Program-made: the position numbers and the translations under genes
Part shown: positions 54,472-63,534 of the stretch, piece after piece
Layout: each line of letters begins with the position of its first letter
Numbering within the stretch: position 1 is the first letter of the stretch
The notes under the pieces: model-generated
Seen by the model: only the letters and a program-made list of their open reading frames with translations
What the model was told of the DNA's origin: nothing
Databases searched by the model: none
NCBI GenBank assembly: GCA_029781855.1
Contig: JAKOVX010000124.1
Coordinates: 62,001-126,000, forward strand
Reading direction: 5' to 3'
Length of the DNA stretch: 64,000 nucleotides
Origin: Acidobacteriota bacterium
Lineage (GTDB): Bacteria > Acidobacteriota > Blastocatellia > Pyrinomonadales > Pyrinomonadaceae

Positions 54472-55559
54472 CTGAACTGCTCCAAAAATCGCACATCGTT
54501 GTCGAACATCAACCGGATGTCGTCCAGGGCGTACATCATTGCGCACATGCGTTCGAGGCCGAAACCGAAGGCGAAGCCTGAATATTCCGTAGGATCTACG
54601 CCGACTGCCCGCAATACGTTGGGATGGACCATTCCGGAGCCGCCAAGCTCGATCCAGCCCGAGCCTTTGCACGGACGACACCGGTCGTTGTCGGATCTGC
54701 CGGTTCCGTGACACTTAAAGCAAGAAAAATCGAATTCTGCCGACGGTTCTGTAAAAGGGAAGTACGAGGGCCGAAACCTCGTGATAGTGTCGTCACCGAA
54801 TAGTCGCTGAAGCCATTCAGTCACCGTTCCCTTGAGATGCGCCATCGTGATGCCTTTGTCGACGCACAGGCCCTCGATCTGGTGGAACATCGGCACGTGC
54901 GTCATATCCGGCGTATCGCGGCGAAAGACTTTGCCTGGAGCTATGATGCGGATCGGCACACCGCGGCGTTCCATCGCCCGTATCTGTACCGTCGACGTCT
55001 GCGACCGCAAAGCGAAGCCATTGGTCGTGTAAAAGGTATCCTGTGACTCCCGAGCCGGATGTCCTTCAGGAATATTCAAGGCGTCAAAATTATAATAGTC
55101 CGTCTCGATCTCGCGGTCGTTCTCGATCGCGTAGCCCATCGAGACAAAGATGTCTTCGATTTGTTGCCGCAAAATCGTGATCAGGTGAAGGTGCCCGGCA
55201 CGCGGACGTCTACCCGGAAGCGTCACGTCGATACGCTCACGCTCGAGCTTTGCATTCAAAATGAATGCATTTAGCCCGGCTTCGGCGGCCTCGATAGAAT
55301 TCGCGATCTCCTTTTCGACCGACTGTACAAGTTGCCCGAACGCACCTCTCTCTTCGGGCGCGACACCGCCGATCAACTTCATCGTTGCCGCGATCGCCGA
55401 TTTCTTGCCGGAATGCTTGATCTTGAGTTCGCCGAGCCCACGCAGCAGCGATTCGACATCACTGAGCGACATTCCGTCCAGCCGGAGATCTGCATATGGA
55501 GCAAATTCCTCCGTGAACGCGGTCCTGACCGCTTCGACTTTATCTCTCTCGTCAGACAT
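54468..55559 (-). CDS. pheS: Phenylalanine-tRNA ligase alpha subunit
   Basis: 363 residues. A helical N-terminal arm is followed by the class II catalytic core: [12 protein letters not shown] (motif 2 region), [32 protein letters not shown] and the motif 3 segment [15 protein letters not shown] CxxC-type insertion ([11 protein letters not shown] ... [12 protein letters not shown]) just before GMVHPNVL is a zinc-knuckle variant seen in several bacterial PheS proteins. The gene is coupled to pheT by a four-base overlap. Only about 215 bases separate it from the divergent tdh gene. Confidence 0.96.
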   Translation of the reverse strand: MSDERDKVEAVRTAFTEEFAPYADLRLDGMSLSDVESLLRGLGELKIKHSGKKSAIAATMKLIGGVAPEERGAFGQLVQSVEKEIANSIEAAEAGLNAFILNAKLERERIDVTLPGRRPRAGHLHLITILRQQIEDIFVSMGYAIENDREIETDYYNFDALNIPEGHPARESQDTFYTTNGFALRSQTSTVQIRAMERRGVPIRIIAPGKVFRRDTPDMTHVPMFHQIEGLCVDKGITMAHLKGTVTEWLQRLFGDDTITRFRPSYFPFTEPSAEFDFSCFKCHGTGRSDNDRCRPCKGSGWIELGGSGMVHPNVLRAVGVDPTEYSGFAFGFGLERMCAMMYALDDIRLMFDNDVRFLEQFR

Positions 55560-55774
55560 AAATATAGTAGTTAGCTCAGACGGGCTAAATTGCAGACACC
55601 GACGGCTTTAAGTTTATCAGGCAATACGACTTGCGTAAAATCAAACTCCGCGTCGAGAAGATCGATTCCGATCGGTGGCACCCTCGGTATTAGTTGTGCT
55701 CATTTTTTCCCGGTCATTGCCGATGTTATGATTGCATTATCAGCGGTTATCTTGTTGAAAGGGAACTGAATCTA

Positions 55775-56806
55775 ATGAAAGCAATAGTTAAAAGCAAGGC
55801 CGAGCCGGGGCTCTGGCTCGAGGATGTGCCGGAACCAAAGATCGGCATTAACGACGTGCTCATCCGGATGAAGAAGACCGGCATCTGCGGTACGGATGTG
55901 CATATTTACAATTGGGACGCGTGGGCACAGGCGACCATTAAGATACCGACAGTTCTGGGCCACGAACTCGTCGGCGAGATCGTCGAAGTCGGGTCGAATG
56001 TTAATGATTTTTACGTTGGCGATATCGTCAGCGTCGAGGGACACCTTGTCTGTGGCCGCTGTCGCAACTGCCTTGCGGGCAGGCGTTACAAGTGTGCACA
56101 CACCCTCGGTTTCGGCGTCAATACAGATGGCGGATTTGCCGAATATATGGCTGTTCCGATGACCAATATTTGGAAACATGAGCCAGGCATTGACCTCGAG
56201 GTAGCCGCGATCTTCGACCCGTTTGGCAATGCAGTCCATACAGCCCTCGCGTTTGAAGTATTCGGTGAGGACGTACTCATCACGGGAGCCGGCCCGATCG
56301 GCATAATGGCAGCGGCCGTCGCAAAGCACGCGGGTGCCAGGCACGTAGTGATCACGGACGTAAATCCGAAAAGGTTGGAGCTCGCCAAGAAATTTGATGT
56401 CACTCTCGCGGTCGATGTCCGTGAAACATCGATATCCGATGTTCAAAAGCAACTCGGGATGAAGGAAGGGTTTGACGTGGGGATGGAGATGTCGGGTAAT
56501 CCGACCGCATTTCGCGACATGCTCGCGAATATGACGCACGGCGGCAACATCGCATTCCTCGGGATCCCGTCTGACGAATTCTCGATAAATTGGAAGACAG
56601 TAATTTTTAACATGCTAACGATCAAAGGCATTTACGGCCGTGAAATGTACGAAACCTGGTATCAGATGAGTGTTTTGCTCGAAGGCGGGCTCGACATTTC
56701 TCCGGTGATCACGCACCGGTTTTCAGCAAGCGAATTCGAAAAGGGATTCGAGGTCATGCGCGAGGGTAACAGCGGCAAAGTGATTCTCGATTGGAGCGAA
56801 ATTTGA
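55775..56806 (+). CDS. tdh: L-threonine 3-dehydrogenase
   Basis: 343 residues from ATG 55775, preceded at distance by AAGGGAA; the frame upstream is open but not conserved. It is a zinc medium-chain dehydrogenase: catalytic zinc residues in [13 protein letters not shown] and LGHELVGE, structural zinc cysteines in [18 protein letters not shown] loop [14 protein letters not shown]. The stretch [14 protein letters not shown] near the end is diagnostic for Tdh. It oxidises threonine to 2-amino-3-oxobutyrate, the substrate of kbl, which begins two bases after its stop. Confidence 0.95.
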   Translation: MKAIVKSKAEPGLWLEDVPEPKIGINDVLIRMKKTGICGTDVHIYNWDAWAQATIKIPTVLGHELVGEIVEVGSNVNDFYVGDIVSVEGHLVCGRCRNCLAGRRYKCAHTLGFGVNTDGGFAEYMAVPMTNIWKHEPGIDLEVAAIFDPFGNAVHTALAFEVFGEDVLITGAGPIGIMAAAVAKHAGARHVVITDVNPKRLELAKKFDVTLAVDVRETSISDVQKQLGMKEGFDVGMEMSGNPTAFRDMLANMTHGGNIAFLGIPSDEFSINWKTVIFNMLTIKGIYGREMYETWYQMSVLLEGGLDISPVITHRFSASEFEKGFEVMREGNSGKVILDWSEI

Positions 56807-56808
56807 TC

Positions 56809-57993
56809 ATGTACGACAATATTGAAAAACATTTCGAAGCGACACTTACTGAGATACGCGATGCCGGCTTATTCAAGTCCGAACGCGTGATCGAGAGTCC
56901 GCAGGAAGCACACATCACGGTCAACGGCGGCCACGAAGTTCTGAATATGTGCGCGAACAATTATCTCGGGTTGTCCGATCATCCCGAGATCGTTGCCGCC
57001 GCTAAACGAGGATTGGATGATTGGGGCTTTGGTCTGTCGTCGGTTCGGTTCATCTGCGGCACGCAGACAATTCATAAGCAGCTTGAAGAAAAGATCAGCC
57101 AATTTCTCGGAACCGAGGACACGATCCTTTACACTTCCTGCTTTGACGCTAACGGCGGGCTCTTTGAAACAGTTCTGAGCGAAGAGGATGCGGTTATTTC
57201 CGATGAGCTTAACCACGCCAGCGTCATCGACGGGATCCGACTTAGCAAGGCCCAGCGTTTTCGATACAAGAACGGAGACATGGCGGACCTTGAGGCAAAA
57301 CTAAACGAAGCTTCGTCGGCCCGATACAAAATGATCGCCACCGACGGTGTATTTTCGATGGACGGTTATATCGCGAAATTGCCTGAGATCTGCGATCTGG
57401 CCGATAAGTACGGCGCGATGGTTATGGTCGATGATTCGCACGCGGTCGGCTTTATGGGTGAGCACGGCCGCGGCGTACATGAGTATCATCAAGTGATGGG
57501 CCGTGTCGACGTGATTACGGGTACGCTAGGCAAGGCACTCGGCGGGGCGAGCGGAGGCTACACCAGTGGCCGCAAGGAGATCATCGACCTGCTTCGCCAG
57601 CGTTCGCGACCATATTTATTTTCAAATTCCGTCGCGCCTCCGATCGTTACGGCGGCGATCGCGGCAATAGATATGCTGACCGCATCAACTGAGCTTCGGG
57701 ATCGCTTGATGGAAAACACACGCTATTTTCGCGAAAAACTGTCGTCCATTGGCCTCGAGGTCGTCCCCGGCGAGCATCCGATCGTACCCGTGATGTTTGG
57801 CGACGCAGTGTTAGCGACAAAGATGGCCGAAGCGATGTTGAAACGCGGGGTTTACGTGATCGCGTTCTCGTTCCCGGTTGTGCCAAAAGGGAAGGCACGC
57901 ATTCGAACGCAGGTCTCGGCGGCGCATTCTAAAGACGATCTGAATTTCGCAGTGGACGCATTTGCTGATGCGAAGGCTGAATTGGGAATATAG
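56809..57993 (+). CDS. kbl: Glycine C-acetyltransferase (2-amino-3-ketobutyrate CoA ligase)
   Basis: 394 residues from ATG 56809, immediately after the tdh stop. It is a PLP enzyme of the alpha-oxoamine synthase group: [41 protein letters not shown], and [10 protein letters not shown] with the PLP lysine. It splits 2-amino-3-oxobutyrate with CoA into glycine and acetyl-CoA, completing threonine breakdown begun by Tdh. The pair is on the strand opposite to the translation genes that flank it. Confidence 0.96.
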   Translation: MYDNIEKHFEATLTEIRDAGLFKSERVIESPQEAHITVNGGHEVLNMCANNYLGLSDHPEIVAAAKRGLDDWGFGLSSVRFICGTQTIHKQLEEKISQFLGTEDTILYTSCFDANGGLFETVLSEEDAVISDELNHASVIDGIRLSKAQRFRYKNGDMADLEAKLNEASSARYKMIATDGVFSMDGYIAKLPEICDLADKYGAMVMVDDSHAVGFMGEHGRGVHEYHQVMGRVDVITGTLGKALGGASGGYTSGRKEIIDLLRQRSRPYLFSNSVAPPIVTAAIAAIDMLTASTELRDRLMENTRYFREKLSSIGLEVVPGEHPIVPVMFGDAVLATKMAEAMLKRGVYVIAFSFPVVPKGKARIRTQVSAAHSKDDLNFAVDAFADAKAELGI

Positions 57994-57996
57994 AAA

Positions 57997-58030
57997 TGGC
58001 GTGAAGACGGTCACCTAAGACTTCACGCCA
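57997..58030. terminator. Terminator between kbl and rplT
   Basis: TGGCGTGAAG at 57997-58006 and CTTCACGCCA at 58021-58030 form a perfect ten-pair stem with a 14-base loop between converging genes. On the minus strand the hairpin is followed by TTTCTAT, so it best serves the rplT transcript. Confidence 0.75.
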
Positions 58031-58067
58031 ACCTATTTGCAATCCAACTGATCGAGTATCCAGCTCG

Positions 58068-58445
58068 CTAGGCGGCTGCCTGCGACTGCTTGCTCAAGGC
58101 GTCTTTCGCCTGTCCCACGACCGAAGCAAATGCCTCGGGCTGTTTTACAGCGAGATCAGCAAGCACTTTGCGGTCGAGTTCGATCTCAGCGAGATTCAGC
58201 CCGTGAATGAACTGCGAATATTTGATGTCGTTAAGACGGCACGCAGCATTAATACGAACGATCCAAAGTTTACGAAAATCGCGTTTCTTCAACTTTCTGC
58301 CCGTGTAGGCAAAATTCAGTGCGCGTTCGACTGACTCTTTCGCCGAACGGTACAGTTTAGACTTTGTTCCGCGATATCCTTTGGCTAAGGCTAATATTTT
58401 CTTGCGTTTTTCTAAACGCTTATTTCCACGTTTTGCTCTTGGCAT
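58068..58445 (-). CDS. rplT: Ribosomal protein bL20
   Basis: 125 residues, starting [26 protein letters not shown], the classic basic N-terminal extension of L20, and ending with a short Gln/Ala tail. L20 is needed for early 50S assembly and, in many bacteria, represses its own operon by binding the leader. Here it follows rpmI after a 112-base spacer that contains a hairpin, an unusually long gap for this pair. Confidence 0.98.
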   Translation of the reverse strand: MPRAKRGNKRLEKRKKILALAKGYRGTKSKLYRSAKESVERALNFAYTGRKLKKRDFRKLWIVRINAACRLNDIKYSQFIHGLNLAEIELDRKVLADLAVKQPEAFASVVGQAKDALSKQSQAAA

Positions 58446-58497
58446 TTTTCTACTCTCCCGATTCTCTTAAATCTGTGTGACGCGGCGAAGGCGAGAT

Positions 58498-58525
58498 GGC
58501 GTGGCGTAGAGAATCACTCCACGCC
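58498..58525 (-). promoter_or_regulatory. Hairpin in the rpmI-rplT spacer
   Basis: GGCGTGG at 58498-58504 pairs with CCACGCC at 58519-58525. It could be a protein-binding leader structure or an RNA processing signal controlling rplT. No T run follows, so it is not a clear terminator. This is the only recognisable element in the 112-base gap. Confidence 0.4.
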
Positions 58526-58557
58526 GCTGTGTATCATGTGTCGCAACGTCGTTAATC

Positions 58558-58761
58558 TTAGTCGCGGCCGTACGGCAGCATCTTCTCCACGCGTTTCTGA
58601 TCGCCCTCTGATACCAACACGTCGATATCCAGGTTGCGTTTACGCTTGTTCGTCTTCTTCGTCAGAATATGGCGTGCGTGCGAATGTCCGCGTTTGAACT
58701 TGCCCGACGCTGTCGAACGAAAACGCTTAGCTGCGCCCTTATGTGTTTTTAATTTCGGCAT
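58558..58761 (-). CDS. rpmI: Ribosomal protein bL35
   Basis: 67 residues. It matches the bL35 pattern ([24 protein letters not shown], in part, then [14 protein letters not shown] and [10 protein letters not shown]). It is a small basic protein of the large ribosomal subunit. infC lies 47 bases upstream, in the conserved order thrS-infC-rpmI-rplT. Confidence 0.97.
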   Translation of the reverse strand: MPKLKTHKGAAKRFRSTASGKFKRGHSHARHILTKKTNKRKRNLDIDVLVSEGDQKRVEKMLPYGRD

Positions 58762-58807
58762 AACTTATCTCCTATGAATAACTTATCAGCAACTACTTGA
58801 AGTAGTT

Positions 58808-59521
58808 TCAAAATATCTCGTCGTCTGCCTTGGGTTCTGTAACCGGCTTGGCAACAGCCTTTTTTGCTGGCTTTTTCGGTTCGGCTGGCTTTTCGGCTTT
58901 CTCGTCGCCTTCCGATTTAACCGCCTTCTCAATTTTCTTATCGCTCGGGGCGGCTTTTTTCTCAACGATCTTTGCCTTTTTCGGGATGAAGATCGTGAAC
59001 ATCTGATAGCCCTCCATTTTCGGATAGACCTCGACGTCCGCAAGTTCAGCCAGATCGACGGTTAATTTCTTCAAGATCTTTGACCCAAGCTCTCGGTGAG
59101 TCATTTCCCGTCCGCGGAACGCAATGGTCGCTCGGACCTTATCGCCGGCCGTCAGCCATCCCTTTGCCCGCTCCATCCGATAGTCGTAATCGTGTTCGTC
59201 GGTTCCTGGCCGGAACTTGATCTCTTTGACTTCGACGGTGACCTGTTTCTTCTTCGCGTCGTGAGCCTTTTTCTTTTGCTCGTAAAGGAATTTGCCGTAG
59301 TCGATGATCTTGCAAACCGGCGGCTTGGCGTTTGGAGCAATCTCAACGAGGTCAATACCACGATTTCTCGCTTCCTGGATCGCATCGCGCGTATCCATTA
59401 CGCCCAACGTCTCGCCATCCTCCGTGACTACCCGCACCGACGGAACTCGGATCCGTTCGTTCGTGCGGTGCAGCGGCTCACGAAACCGCGGCTTAAATCT
59501 TCCACCAAATCTTCTAGCGAT
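58808..59521 (-). CDS. infC: Translation initiation factor IF-3, ATC start codon
   Basis: 237 residues when started at the ATC at 59519-59521, which lies five bases after AAAGGAGG. The first ATG-class start inside the gene (59437) would delete the conserved TNERIRVPSVRVV segment and has no ribosome site, so it is rejected. IF-3 N-domain (GETLGVMDTRDAIQEARNRG, DLVEIAPNAKPPVCKIIDYGKF in part) and C-domain (VKEIKFRPGTDEHDYDYRM in part) are complete. A 45-residue Lys/Ala/Pro-rich tail extends beyond the usual end. Rare start codons allow IF-3 to repress its own synthesis, a known trait of infC. Confidence 0.94.
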   Translation of the reverse strand: MARRFGGRFKPRFREPLHRTNERIRVPSVRVVTEDGETLGVMDTRDAIQEARNRGIDLVEIAPNAKPPVCKIIDYGKFLYEQKKKAHDAKKKQVTVEVKEIKFRPGTDEHDYDYRMERAKGWLTAGDKVRATIAFRGREMTHRELGSKILKKLTVDLAELADVEVYPKMEGYQMFTIFIPKKAKIVEKKAAPSDKKIEKAVKSEGDEKAEKPAEPKKPAKKAVAKPVTEPKADDEIF

Positions 59522-59548
59522 ATGTGCCTCCTTTGTTATTTAGCGATC

Positions 59549-61504
59549 TCAGAGACTTCTTTCAGCTTTTTGCTTTGAGATCATCTCTTTGAACTCTGCC
59601 AGAGACATCGCGCCGATATCTCCCTGTTTACGTTCCCGAACCGCAACCTGGCCGTTCTCTAATTCCTGGTCTCCCAATATAAGCATATACGGGATCTTTT
59701 GCATCTGTGCGTCCCGAATTTTAGCACCGATCTTATCAGATCTTGTGTTCGATTCGACCCGAAAACCAGCGTTACGCAATTCAGCAGCGACCTGATCCGC
59801 GTAATCGTTTATGCGGTCCGTGATCGGCAGAACGGTAACTTGAACAGGTGCCAGCCACAACGGGAACGCACCTGCGTAATGTTCGATCAATACACCAAAA
59901 AATCGTTCGATCGAGCCGAACAACGCTCGGTGGATCATGAACGGGCGGTGCTTTAGATTGTCGTCTCCGGTATATTCAAGTTCGAACCGTTCCGGTAAGT
60001 TAAAATCAAGTTGGATCGTCCCAAGCTGCCAAACGCGTCCGATGGCGTCCTCGATCTTGATATCGATCTTTGGTCCGTAAAAGGCCGCCTCGCCTTCTAT
60101 ACGTTCGTACGAGATGCCGCGTTCCTTGAGTGCACTTGCAAGCTGATCCTCGGCCGCGGCCCAATCTTCATCGGCACCAAGATAACCTTTGTTTTCCGCT
60201 GCTCCGCGGACAGAGAGTTCGAATTTGACCTTGTCGAACCCGTAAGTCTCGAAGACCTTGATAGCAAAATCCAGGCAATCCGCCACTTCGGCATGTACCT
60301 GATCGGGCCGGACAAAAAGATGAGCGTCGTCAACTGAGAAGCCGCGAACACGCATCAGCCCGTGCAAAGTTCCGGAAAGTTCCGCTCGGTAGACTGTTCC
60401 CATTTCCGAGTAACGCTGCGGCAGGTCGCGATATGACTTTGGCGATGCCTTGTAAATTCCAATATGGAAAGGACAATTCATCGGCTTCAAGCGATACTCT
60501 TCGTCCTCGATACTGGTCGGGGCGTACATTGAATCGGCGTAATTGCCCTCGTGCCCGCTCGTTACCCAAAGCTCGCGTTTTGCGATATGCGGCGTAAAAA
60601 CAAAGCTGTAGCCCCGTCTTTCGAGCTCCTCACGAAGGAGACGTTCCATCTCCATCCGAACGATACCGCCCTTCGGGTGCCATAGGATCAGCCCTTGACC
60701 GTATTCCTCCTGGATGGAAAAAAGATCGAGCTCACGGCCAAGTTTGCGGTGGTCACGTTTCTCAGCTTCTTCGCGTTGCTTTAGCCAAGCGTCAAGTTGC
60801 TCTTGCGATGCGAACGCCGTCCCGTAGATGCGCTGCATCTGGTCGCGTTCTGCGTCACCCTTCCAGTAGGCACCGGAAAGAGCAAGCAGCTTGAATGCCT
60901 TGAGCTTGCCGGTATGCTGGACGTGCGGGCCTAAGCAAAAATCGACAAACGGCGAACCGTCGATGTAATAAACACTCGCTGTGCCGTCGACCTTTTCATC
61001 GATCAATTCACACTTTAAGGGTTCGTCGCGGCCCTCGAACATTTCCAGGATGGCAGATTTGTCGACCACGTCGCGTCGATATCGCAGGTCACGCTTCGCC
61101 ATCTCCCGCATCTTCTTTTCAATTACCGGAAGATCGGCTTCCGTTAGCTGACGTGGAGCGATCACATCATAGTAGAACCCGTAACGCGGGTCTTCCATCA
61201 AGGCCGGGCCAACCCCAAGTTTCGTGCCTGGAAACAATTCCAAGACGGCAGCAGCGAGCAAATGAGCGGTAGAGTGGCGTAGAACCTCAAGGCCATCGCG
61301 GCTGTCAGCCGTGATGGCCTCGATCGAGAGCACTTCATCCGTGGCGGTAAGTTCGGCGTTGAGATCAACCTCTTGCCCATTTACCTTAGCCGCGATCGAT
61401 CCCTTGAGTGCGTCGCGGTCTAGTGCCTTAAGGGCATCGATCACCGTCGCAGGCGCAGGAACCGAACGCTGGATGTCACCGAATTTTACGTTTATCTCAC
61501 TCAT
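59549..61504 (-). CDS. thrS: Threonine-tRNA ligase
   Basis: 651 residues, normal length. An N-terminal TGS domain ([22 protein letters not shown] in part) and the editing domain with [11 protein letters not shown] and HxxxC-type zinc residues precede the class II core. Core landmarks are [11 protein letters not shown] (zinc Cys), [26 protein letters not shown] (motif 2, in part) and [19 protein letters not shown] (motif 3). The C-terminal anticodon-binding domain ends the chain. It charges tRNA-Thr. The gene leads the operon with infC, rpmI and rplT. No T-box is evident upstream. Confidence 0.97.
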   Translation of the reverse strand: MSEINVKFGDIQRSVPAPATVIDALKALDRDALKGSIAAKVNGQEVDLNAELTATDEVLSIEAITADSRDGLEVLRHSTAHLLAAAVLELFPGTKLGVGPALMEDPRYGFYYDVIAPRQLTEADLPVIEKKMREMAKRDLRYRRDVVDKSAILEMFEGRDEPLKCELIDEKVDGTASVYYIDGSPFVDFCLGPHVQHTGKLKAFKLLALSGAYWKGDAERDQMQRIYGTAFASQEQLDAWLKQREEAEKRDHRKLGRELDLFSIQEEYGQGLILWHPKGGIVRMEMERLLREELERRGYSFVFTPHIAKRELWVTSGHEGNYADSMYAPTSIEDEEYRLKPMNCPFHIGIYKASPKSYRDLPQRYSEMGTVYRAELSGTLHGLMRVRGFSVDDAHLFVRPDQVHAEVADCLDFAIKVFETYGFDKVKFELSVRGAAENKGYLGADEDWAAAEDQLASALKERGISYERIEGEAAFYGPKIDIKIEDAIGRVWQLGTIQLDFNLPERFELEYTGDDNLKHRPFMIHRALFGSIERFFGVLIEHYAGAFPLWLAPVQVTVLPITDRINDYADQVAAELRNAGFRVESNTRSDKIGAKIRDAQMQKIPYMLILGDQELENGQVAVRERKQGDIGAMSLAEFKEMISKQKAERSL

Positions 61505-61788
61505 ATTTTGGTAAATCGTTGATTGTGAATCATGAAACGGGTCATCTGTTGACGGTCCCGATTCAATACAAAAGAGGCCTCAACGAAGTTCGCTTCGCCG
61601 CTCCTATCATTCACCATTTCGAACAAACGATTTACTCGTTCACTACTACTTAAATAGATCAGATCCGATAAGAGCGACTTTGCCTTGCAGTATCCGTGGA
61701 AACCGCGGTCGTCCCGCCGTTAGAAGCGGGTCGTAGTAGTTGTTAAAACAGCAAAGTTCTTCGTAAGCATCTTATCGAAAGATGTAAA

Positions 61789-61864
61789 TGGTAGTCTCTA
61801 GCAGACTCGAACTGCTGACCCCTACCTTGTCAAGGTAATGCTCTACCAACTGAGCTAAGAGACT
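61789..61864 (-). tRNA. tRNA-Val (anticodon GAC)
   Basis: On the minus strand it begins AGTCTCT and ends AGAGACT-A-CCA with encoded CCA. The anticodon arm TTACC-TTGACAA-GGTAG gives GAC. D-arm (GCTCAGTTGGTAGAGC) and T-arm (AGCAG-TTCGAGT-CTGCT) are intact. The first anticodon-stem pair is a U-G wobble. The 284-base gap to thrS shows nothing else clear. Confidence 0.95.
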
Positions 61865-62020
61865 ACACCTCGCACTTTCATAGAGAAAAGCGAACCTTAA
61901 GAATGCCAAACAGTGAGAATCGTGTCAAGTATAACTGGGTCTGAGAGCTATTTTGGACGATCATTCGTGGGCGATCACGACCGCTACAACAGACCAGACG
62001 CCAAACACGGTGTCGCTCAC

Positions 62021-62051
62021 ACACAGACGTACCATTCGTCTGTGTTATAAT
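62021..62051 (+). promoter_or_regulatory. Promoter with overlapping operator-like palindrome before the GlsB-type gene
   Basis: TATAAT at 62046-62051 is a perfect -10, 20 bases before ATG 62071. The segment upstream of it, ACACAGACG (62021-62029) and CGTCTGTGT (62037-62045), is a perfect nine-base inverted repeat with seven-base spacer. It covers the place of the -35 and ends against the -10. A repressor or activator site is likely. No good -35 hexamer is visible. Confidence 0.55.
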
Positions 62052-62070
62052 ATAAATAAGGAGAAGTAAT

Positions 62071-62346
62071 ATGGTATCACTCATCATTTGGCTAGTTCTG
62101 GGTTTTCTGGCAGGTTACATTGCAAAAATGATCCTCCCCGGTACCGATGGCGGCGGCGTGATCATGACTACCTTTGTAGGCATCATCGGTGCCGTAGTCG
62201 GCGGCTTCATAGGAACTCTGGTCGGTTATCCGATGGTCAGTTCGTTCAACAACATCGGTGGTTCACTACCGAGTTTTATTTCGTCGGTCATCGGCGCGAT
62301 CGTCGTTTTGTTGGTCTTCCGAGCGATAAACGGTCTCAGGTTATAG
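62071..62346 (+). CDS. GlsB/YeaQ/YmgE-family stress-response membrane protein
   Basis: 91 residues with three hydrophobic helices: residues 3-21 (LIIWLVLGFLAGYIAKMI), 31-53 and 68-88. The glycine-rich start with GYIAKMILPG and GIIGAVVGGFIG is the transglycosylase-associated (GlsB) family pattern. Members are small inner-membrane proteins induced by stress, with no known biochemical activity. AAGGAG lies seven bases before ATG. The palindrome-overlapped promoter suggests regulated expression. A terminator follows. Confidence 0.9.
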   Translation: MVSLIIWLVLGFLAGYIAKMILPGTDGGGVIMTTFVGIIGAVVGGFIGTLVGYPMVSSFNNIGGSLPSFISSVIGAIVVLLVFRAINGLRL

Positions 62347-62366
62347 CCCAACAACACTTTCCAATA

Positions 62367-62399
62367 AGCGAGCCGATCTTCGATGTAGGTCGGCTCGCT
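62367..62399. terminator. Terminator shared by the GlsB-type and ureohydrolase genes
   Basis: AGCGAGCCGA (62367-62376) and TCGGCTCGCT (62390-62399) form a perfect ten-pair stem between two converging genes. T runs are weak on both sides. Confidence 0.7.
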
Positions 62400-62404
62400 C
62401 TCCA

Positions 62405-63358
62405 TTAAGCCACCCCGGTACAAAATCTGTGCATCCCGATCGCGACGAGCTTGGTCGTTCGGTCGTCAACGTCGTATGTCGGGTTAACCTCGGTAAACTC
62501 GACTATCTTTGTGTTCGCAAGGCTCGCTGCATACTTCACCAATTGGATAAATTCGCCGGCACGTAAGCCGAGCGGTGAGGGGGCAGATGTTCCCGGAGCA
62601 TCTGCCGACCGAACCGCGTCCATATCGAACCCGAAGAACGTGTTAAGGCTCGAGCTGTGGGCGATAAAGCTGTTTCTGATGCCTTCACGCAATTCGATAT
62701 CAGCCTCCGCCCGCGATCTGAGAAGTTCGAGGCTGATCCGGTTAACACCGAGGTCCCGGATGTAGTTGTAATAAACCGGCGAGCAAAAATGGGTTTGAAA
62801 CGCCACCTCGTAGAAATACCTGGGCACCAGGTGTTTTCCATCCAGCAGCTGTCTGTAGGGCGTCCCGCTATTTCGCTCATCGGCTATCCTCACATCGAGG
62901 TGGGAGTCGATATTGATCCCGATCCAGCAATCTGCTCCAAATATGTCCGCCATGGCAACGCCATCGGGAAATGAAATGTCATTTCCGCCGCCCAGAATGA
63001 TGATCCGCTTGCCATCGCGAAGCACCTGTTTCACGACTTCGCATTGAACGTCGTGGGTTTCCTCGAGCGTGGCTCCGATCCGTATATTCCCGAGATCGAA
63101 CACCTTCTTTTTCATATTAAAGGTGGTGAGCCGGTAAAACTGTTGACGGATCGCGTCTGGAGCAGAAGCAGCCCCCGGCCGTCCACCCGCCCGACGGATG
63201 CCGTCGTCCTGGGGACAGCCGAGAATGACGAGATCGGCGGACTCGTAGTGATCCGGCTCGGACTGGACGATCTCACCCATTCGAGGGTCGTGTTTATCGT
63301 TCCTCGAGAAGAACAGCGACCGGTCAGGGCGGGTCGTTAGCTCAAATATGTTGGTCAT
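62405..63358 (-). CDS. Formimidoylglutamase-like ureohydrolase (arginase superfamily)
   Basis: 317 residues from ATG 63358 (MTNIFELTTRPDRSLFF); the frame extends 27 codons upstream without conservation. Arginase-family motifs are NIDSHLDVR (two Asp and one His ligands) and FGFDMDAVRSAD near the end (two further Asp). The first motif is GGGNDISFPDG, where arginases have GGDHS, so an Asn replaces the first metal-binding His. This resembles formimidoylglutamase (HutG) relatives that hydrolyse formimidoylglutamate in histidine degradation. No other hut genes are visible. The specificity assignment is moderate. Confidence 0.8.
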   Translation of the reverse strand: MTNIFELTTRPDRSLFFSRNDKHDPRMGEIVQSEPDHYESADLVILGCPQDDGIRRAGGRPGAASAPDAIRQQFYRLTTFNMKKKVFDLGNIRIGATLEETHDVQCEVVKQVLRDGKRIIILGGGNDISFPDGVAMADIFGADCWIGINIDSHLDVRIADERNSGTPYRQLLDGKHLVPRYFYEVAFQTHFCSPVYYNYIRDLGVNRISLELLRSRAEADIELREGIRNSFIAHSSSLNTFFGFDMDAVRSADAPGTSAPSPLGLRAGEFIQLVKYAASLANTKIVEFTEVNPTYDVDDRTTKLVAIGMHRFCTGVA

Positions 63359-63534
63359 AAAGTTAGTGACTAAAGTATTTTCCAATCCGACAGGTAAGTC
63401 AATCGCACTTTCCCGCTGGGCGTCGTGAATGCGGGGCAAACCCGCCGATGAACCTGTCGGACACAGTATGTATTACTTTTGTAACGATCGGAAAAAGCGT
63501 TGAAACGCCCTATTTTCGGGAGTATCCTTGGTTT

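Noticed and set aside
54472..54714. N-terminal extension of PheT
   Set aside because: The extra 81 codons overlap pheS and are Arg-rich, the usual look of an antisense or shifted frame; the conserved MNISYNWLK start overlaps the pheS stop.
61505..61788. T-box or other riboswitch upstream of thrS
   Set aside because: I looked for a specifier stem and a TGGN-type antiterminator bulge and saw neither.
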